A DNA stretch of 64,000 bases from Sequoia sempervirens (Eukaryota; Streptophyta; Pinopsida; Cupressales; Cupressaceae): the NCBI GenBank assembly GCA_007258455.2, contig VDFB02270651.1, positions 704,035,360 to 704,099,359 of the forward strand, read 5' to 3'. This document shows positions 59,389 through 64,000 of this stretch, one piece after another. Position numbers and translations under genes: made by a program. Each line of letters opens with the position of its first letter. Within the stretch, counting starts at the first letter, position 1. The notes beneath the pieces were generated by a model. The model did not search any database, was not told the origin of the DNA, and saw nothing but the letters and a program-made list of their open reading frames with translations.

Positions 59389-60538
59389 TGTTGGAAGAAT
59401 GAAGAAGAATGGCTAACTATATAGTTTTGTGTTGTCATTGATGTCACTATGTTATAAAAGTTGTGACTACAAGACTAAGTCAATGTTTGATCCAGTATTT
59501 TGGTCCAATATACAGCTTACACCCTCTGGTATTTTGGTCCACAATCCTCTGTAGTTGATAGTTGCTACTTGTGGTTTTGGGAAATAGTCTATGGATATTG
59601 AAAGCATGTACATTAAAAATCTCTCATACTCTAGTGTTCGTATGGTGTATCGGTATCATTTTGTTGATTGCATTTTTCTATTAAGCCTATCTCTCACCGA
59701 CTTCATGGATAATTGGTGATATGGTGAATTAATTTTTGTGCAGATATATGTGTGACCTATGTTAGGTCTATGCTGACAAGATAAAGTGTGCTACACATTT
59801 TTATTTATTATCTGGAAATATTTTGTGAAAGCCTAAAGCTGATAGTTGGTGAATAAGAGTTGCATTTAATTAGGGTGACCTAATTAATGCTTGTAGATGG
59901 ATTGATTATATATGTTGGACAGTTTTGAAGATTAAAATATGGAGGGAAGAAAAAGAGACCGAGGAACGACACTGATGTGAATGTGAAGAAGTGTGAAAAT
60001 GATGAAGTGTGTTAAGTCAGTCTATTGAGCATCACTGGAACTATATCAACACTTGTTAGGTGCACTCTTATCAGTTCATTTTGGTTGTGAAGCTAAATTT
60101 TTTTTGTAATCCATTTGTAGGAACTAAGCCTCCTTGTGTAAGCAATGAGCTTTTGTATCTAGATAGTGAGTCCTATTCTAGGCAGTGAGCCCTATGCAGT
60201 GAGCCTCTTGTATTCGATTTTCCTATAACTTTATATTTTGTATCTAGATAGTGAGTCCTATTCTGGGCAGTGAGCCCTATGCAGTGAGCCTCTTGTATTC
60301 AATTTTCCTATAACTTTATATTGTGAGTTAATCCTCATTGTGGTTTTTCCCTTTTTGGGTTTTCCACGTAAAATATGGTGTTCATTGTGTTGTTTTTACT
60401 TTCTATTATCTACATTTCATGTTCATACTTAATATCAGAATAGTGTGGTTGTGAAGTTGATAAGTGTTAGGAGTTTTATGTTTGAATTTGGTGACAACTT
60501 ATTCACCCCCCCTCTTAGTTGTCCTATTCCTTTTAACA
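59389..60538 (+). repeat. element D 3' LTR
   Basis: 1,150 bp; longer than the 5' LTR mainly through an 85-bp tandem duplication at 60151-60320. Confidence 0.9.
60151..60320 (+). repeat. 85-bp tandem duplication in D 3' LTR
   Basis: Units start at 60151 and 60236 (TTTTGTATCTAGATAGTGAG). Each contains several AGTGAG(C/T)C motifs and the copies differ at a few bases. Confidence 0.88.
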
Positions 60539-60543
60539 GTAGT

Positions 60544-60770
60544 TACAAGTTCCCTACTAAACATACATGAAAATATGGAAGCATAGACAAGGTAAATAAA
60601 CTATTTCAAAAAATGCCTCAAAGAAATATGATATCATGGAATTCCATGATTAAAGGATATGTTAAAAATGGGTTTTTTCTTAAAATTCCTTGAAAATTTT
60701 AAGAAAATACAACTAGTGGGTGTAAATCCCAACTCCTCAACCTTTGAAAGTATCACTATATTCCTCCAAT
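60544..60770 (+). pseudogene. PPR fragment, third piece
   Basis: KYGSIDKVNKLFQKMPQRN then MISWNSMIKGYVKNGF is a clear PPR repeat (usual form SIDxAxKLFDKMPxRNVISWNxMIxGYVxNG). After a frameshift near 60675 comes FLENFKKIQLVGVNPNSSTF, the start of the next motif (FxxMQxxGVxPNxxTF). Then homology stops. P-, L- and S-type motifs in this order fit a PLS-class (DYW/E) protein like the one ending at 35591. Confidence 0.8.
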
Positions 60771-60945
60771 GTAACACTACATGGTTTGTTGTTGGTCTTC
60801 ATGGTGATGCAAGAAAGCCTGAAGTCAAGATTTCCCACATCACTGTAAGAAAAGTAGAGTGTGAAATATGGCTTCCTAATGCTAATCCTTGGGAGAGAGA
60901 AGAAAAAAAACCACTTAAAACTTTGCAATTACATTTCATTTAAGA
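60771..60945. other. no recognisable gene
   Basis: An open plus-strand frame continues to 60943 but has no PPR character; treated as chance. Confidence 0.4.
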
Positions 60946-61993
60946 TGTGCATACAAGAATAAAAAAATAAACAATAAAACATCAACACATGAATTTACAT
61001 GGGAAAACCCTTTTGGGAAAAAACCACACACCAAAGTAGATATATCTTGTATTATAGTAAAATTTGAATTACATACAAGTCATAGAGCTATGCTCTTTCA
61101 TGTGTCAATTCATAGAATCAATTTAGAAGCATTACATTCACCCCTTTCTTTGATCCACCATGATTTGATCATTCTACAATTATTCTACAATGTATGGTCT
61201 CTCTATCTCTATATATTTATTTCCTCCTTCAGGTCGACTTAACCTCTCGATGTCTTAATACCGCCTTATCAAAAAATGAACAAAAAGATCCCACAAATAG
61301 TTACATGGTTATTAGGGACTTTAATTATCAACTTTAGGTTGAAAGCATTGGTCCAACAATCACATTGATTCACAACAACAATGTGCAATCAATAAATAAC
61401 TCTGTGCCACATATTGCCATCTAACTATTCCATCTATCGCCATTGAGGAGACCATGTGGAAACTCCATCCAACCATTGCAACACCGTAGCCTACCTCCCC
61501 ACCATAGTCATCTTGAACTAACCATCATGGGGGTCACGAGTTCACCACCATACTGCAAACTATATTAAAATTCACTACAGGTTACTATCCTTTCTCCACA
61601 CTACCACAAGCTATCTCATCAGGCCATTGTGGGATGGTGGGACCTTATATCACATGACTGCTATACCATCTCATGGGATATCATGAGACAATGGTATCTA
61701 TATCAAACTACCGCAAGCCTTCCTCATAGACCATTGTGGGGTGGTCAGGTAACCCCCGCTCTACTGCCAGCCACTCCAAGGACTATTCCGGTACTGTGGT
61801 GTAAAATTTTTTAACTCGTCTCATCACCAACCCACCAGAAGCTAATGAAGGCCACCATGGGATGGCAAGTAACACCACCACCCAGCACCCCTCTTAGCTC
61901 TACCCTGTAGGACTACGGTAAAGGTCGAAATATGATTTTAATGGAAACTAAGCTAGGGTTTTATCAATGAGTTTGAGACACACATTCTCAACA
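60946..61993 (-). repeat. probable 3' LTR of copia element F
   Basis: The right edge is supported: on the minus strand a purine-rich AAGTAGGAAAA precedes TGTTGAGAATG (61993). The left edge (TGTGCATAC at 60946) is chosen only as a plausible TG; the partner LTR is outside the window. It contains a GGGAAAACCC...GGGAAAAAACC motif typical of copia LTR R/U5 at 61008-61024. Confidence 0.5.
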
Positions 61994-62009
61994 TTTTCCT
62001 ACTTGATGA

Positions 62010-64000
62010 AGAACTCACTAAACCCCTTTCAATGCTTTAAGTAACTAAAAATTCTAGGCCCCAAGGCCCATCCAACTAGCACACCATTTCAACTTATCCA
62101 TGATCATAGGCTTCATTAATGCATCAAGAACATTCCCTAGAGTGTCAGTTTTTTCCAAACTAACCTTTCCATCCTCCACCATATCATGAACAAAGTGGTA
62201 CTGAATGTTAATATGTTTCATCCTGGCATGGAAAGTTGGATTTTTTTCCCAAAAAATGGCACTCTAATTGTCAAAGAAAATAAAAATCTATCCTACATCA
62301 AAACCAACATCAGAACACAATATTCTAAGCCAAATTTCTTTCTTGCAAGCATGAGTTGCTTCCATGTACTTAGCCTTAGTAGTGGATAAAGTGACTATAT
62401 CCTATCGCTTGCTCATCTAGCTAACTACACCACCAAACAATGTGAATACATATCCACTAGTGTATATGTTGCTATCAATGCCCCCTGCCCAATCAGAATC
62501 CACATATCCATGAATGTTAATTGAACTCTAAGATCCAGTAGAGTAACCATGATAACACAAGGAATACTCAGAAGTACCCTTCAAATACCTGAAAAACTCT
62601 CTTTAGAACATCCCAATGTGGCCTTCCTGGATTAGCCATAAACCGACTAAGCACTCCCACTACTTGGGAAATTTCTAGCCTAGTACAGACCATTGCATAC
62701 ATTAAACTATCACACCTACACTTGCATAAGATACCTTGGTCATGTACTCCATCTTAGTAGGATATTTTGGACAATATTCAATAGAAAGTTTCATTCCCTG
62801 AAACATTGGAACAACTAACTACTTGCAATCCACCAAATTAAACTTCTTTAGGAAATAATTTATATACTTGATCTAGTTGAGCCAAATTTTTCTATTTCCC
62901 CTATCCCTTATAATTTCCATCCCCATAATATACCTAGCTGAACTTAGACCTTTCATTTCAAACTGTGTTGACAATTGAGACTTCAATTCAGAAATCATAC
63001 CCTTACTATTCCCAATTAACAACATATCATCCACATACAGGGCAATAATAAGAAGACAACCATTTTTAGATTTAAAGTAATCATAATGACCATAATTTTA
63101 TCTAACAAACCCAAAAGATAACACATAGGTATCAAACTTCTAGTACCACATTATAGGTGACTGCTTCAAACCATGCAGAGATTTCTTTAATTTTCAAACT
63201 AGTTTTTTCTTCCTTTTTTCAATGAAGTTTTTTGGGTGGGATATGTAAATCTCTTCCTTCAAATCACCATGAAAAAATTTTGTATTCACATCCATCTACT
63301 TTATCTCTAAGTCATGCATTGCTTGCAAGTAGAAAAATAAATCGAATGGATGTCAAATTTGCTACAAGAGAAAATATTTCTCCATAATTAATCCCCTCCA
63401 CCTATGAATATCCTTTCACAATCAACCTTGCTTTATGCTTCTCAACACTGCAATCAAGACCAATTTTCTTCTTGAACACCCATTTACATCCAACAGGTTT
63501 TTGACCTTTACAAAAAGGTACCAGATCCCACATTTCATTCTTCTTCAATGATGCCATTTCTTCATTCACAGCTTCCAACTAGGGATCTGATTTAGACATA
63601 CCCATAGCCTCTCTAATGGTCCTAGGATCATTAGTGTTAGCAGTCAAAGCAAAGGCACAACTAGAATCTAACATAGAATGTCCAAAAAATTTAGGTTGTC
63701 ACTTCACATGCATGGACCTCCTCACAAGCTGAGGCTGAGGTTCTTCTTCTTGATCATAATTTTAAGAGTTTCTTGAGCTCTCCTCACCAACAAGCCCACC
63801 AAGAGTATGTAGTTCATCCTTATATGGAGTAAGAGGAAAATCAACTACCTCATTTTCTGCTTCTTTCACCTCTGGCTGCAAATCAACTGTAGAAGGTTTT
63901 AGCTCACAGAAGATCACACTTCTACTATATAGCACCTTCTTTATAATTGGGTTCCAAATCTTGTACACTTTCACACCAATTCCATAACCGATGAAGATAC
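62010..64000 (-). pseudogene. element F pol (integrase end, RT, RNase H)
   Basis: From the right edge: integrase/hinge (FIGYGIGVKVYKIWNPIIKK, RSVIFCE), RT start (EMWDLVPFCKGQKPVGCKW, KHKARLIVKGYS), catalytic LYVDDMLL (about 63030), then RNase H (VTLSTTKAKYMEATHACKK at about 62390-62330; SAIFWEKNPTFHARMKHINI; VSLEKTDTLGNVLDALMKP). Ends near 62010. Multiple stops, again with TAG prominent. Confidence 0.88.

Larger units (their letters stand above)
54809..60538 (+). mobile_element. element D: copia-type, non-autonomous relative of C
   Basis: 5,730 bp; TSD GTAGT (54804-54808 and 60539-60543). LTRs 54809-55884 and 59389-60538. Interior encodes a gag-like protein and an accessory protein but no pol. 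Length and order match element C without its inserts (about 6.1 kb). Confidence 0.88.
60946..64000 (-). mobile_element. Ty1/copia element F, 3' part
   Basis: Minus-strand element cut by the window's right edge; has the 3' LTR, RNase H, RT and the end of integrase. Unrelated at the nucleotide level to element A. Confidence 0.8.

Overview
The window is plant nuclear repeat DNA: nested LTR retrotransposons, AT-rich spacers and decayed fragments of plant-specific genes (a CLASSY-type SNF2 remodeller and PPR-DYW proteins). Large size, many old Ty1/copia and Ty3/gypsy elements, and almost no intact genes suggest a large-genome plant, plausibly a gymnosperm; this is inference. I see no intact host gene, rRNA, tRNA or CRISPR array.

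Layout. 1-1655: a LINE-like 3' fragment (RNase H remnant, degenerate frame, hairpin plus poly(A)). 3657-5592: a near-palindromic inverted repeat, each arm about 950 bp, carrying a CLASSY-like SNF2 pseudogene fragment. 5810-34702: a minus-strand copia element (A; TSD GTTGG; about 5.3 kb without its insert). A minus-strand gypsy element (G; 6255-29836) sits inside A and has about 7.8-kb LTRs. 35360-35591: the C-terminal end of a PPR-DYW protein. 35687-54769: element C (TSD AGCAT, copia-type, no pol). Inside C are a 1.9-kb non-autonomous element (B; 36784-38669, TSD TAATA, in C's 5' LTR) and a complete plus-strand Tat-like gypsy element (E; 42050-53152, TSD TATTC). 54809-60538: element D (TSD GTAGT), a relative of C. 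About 60544-60770: another PPR piece. 60946-64000: a minus-strand copia element (F) that runs off the right edge.

The most unusual object is G. Each LTR contains, just upstream of its TATA box and on the element's own coding strand, the remains of a reading frame of about 1,340 codons. The small indels in each copy cancel, so the ancestral frame looks open end to end. In the genomic RNA this frame would lie 3' of gag-pol, inside the 3' LTR U3, the topology of retroviral U3 genes. I do not recognise the protein.

G and E both encode an extra RNase H between protease and reverse transcriptase. In both, the original RNase H behind RT has lost two catalytic aspartates. Across all elements most premature stops are TAG, usually where Gln (CAG) is expected. 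This fits decay by C-to-T change at CHG-methylated sites.
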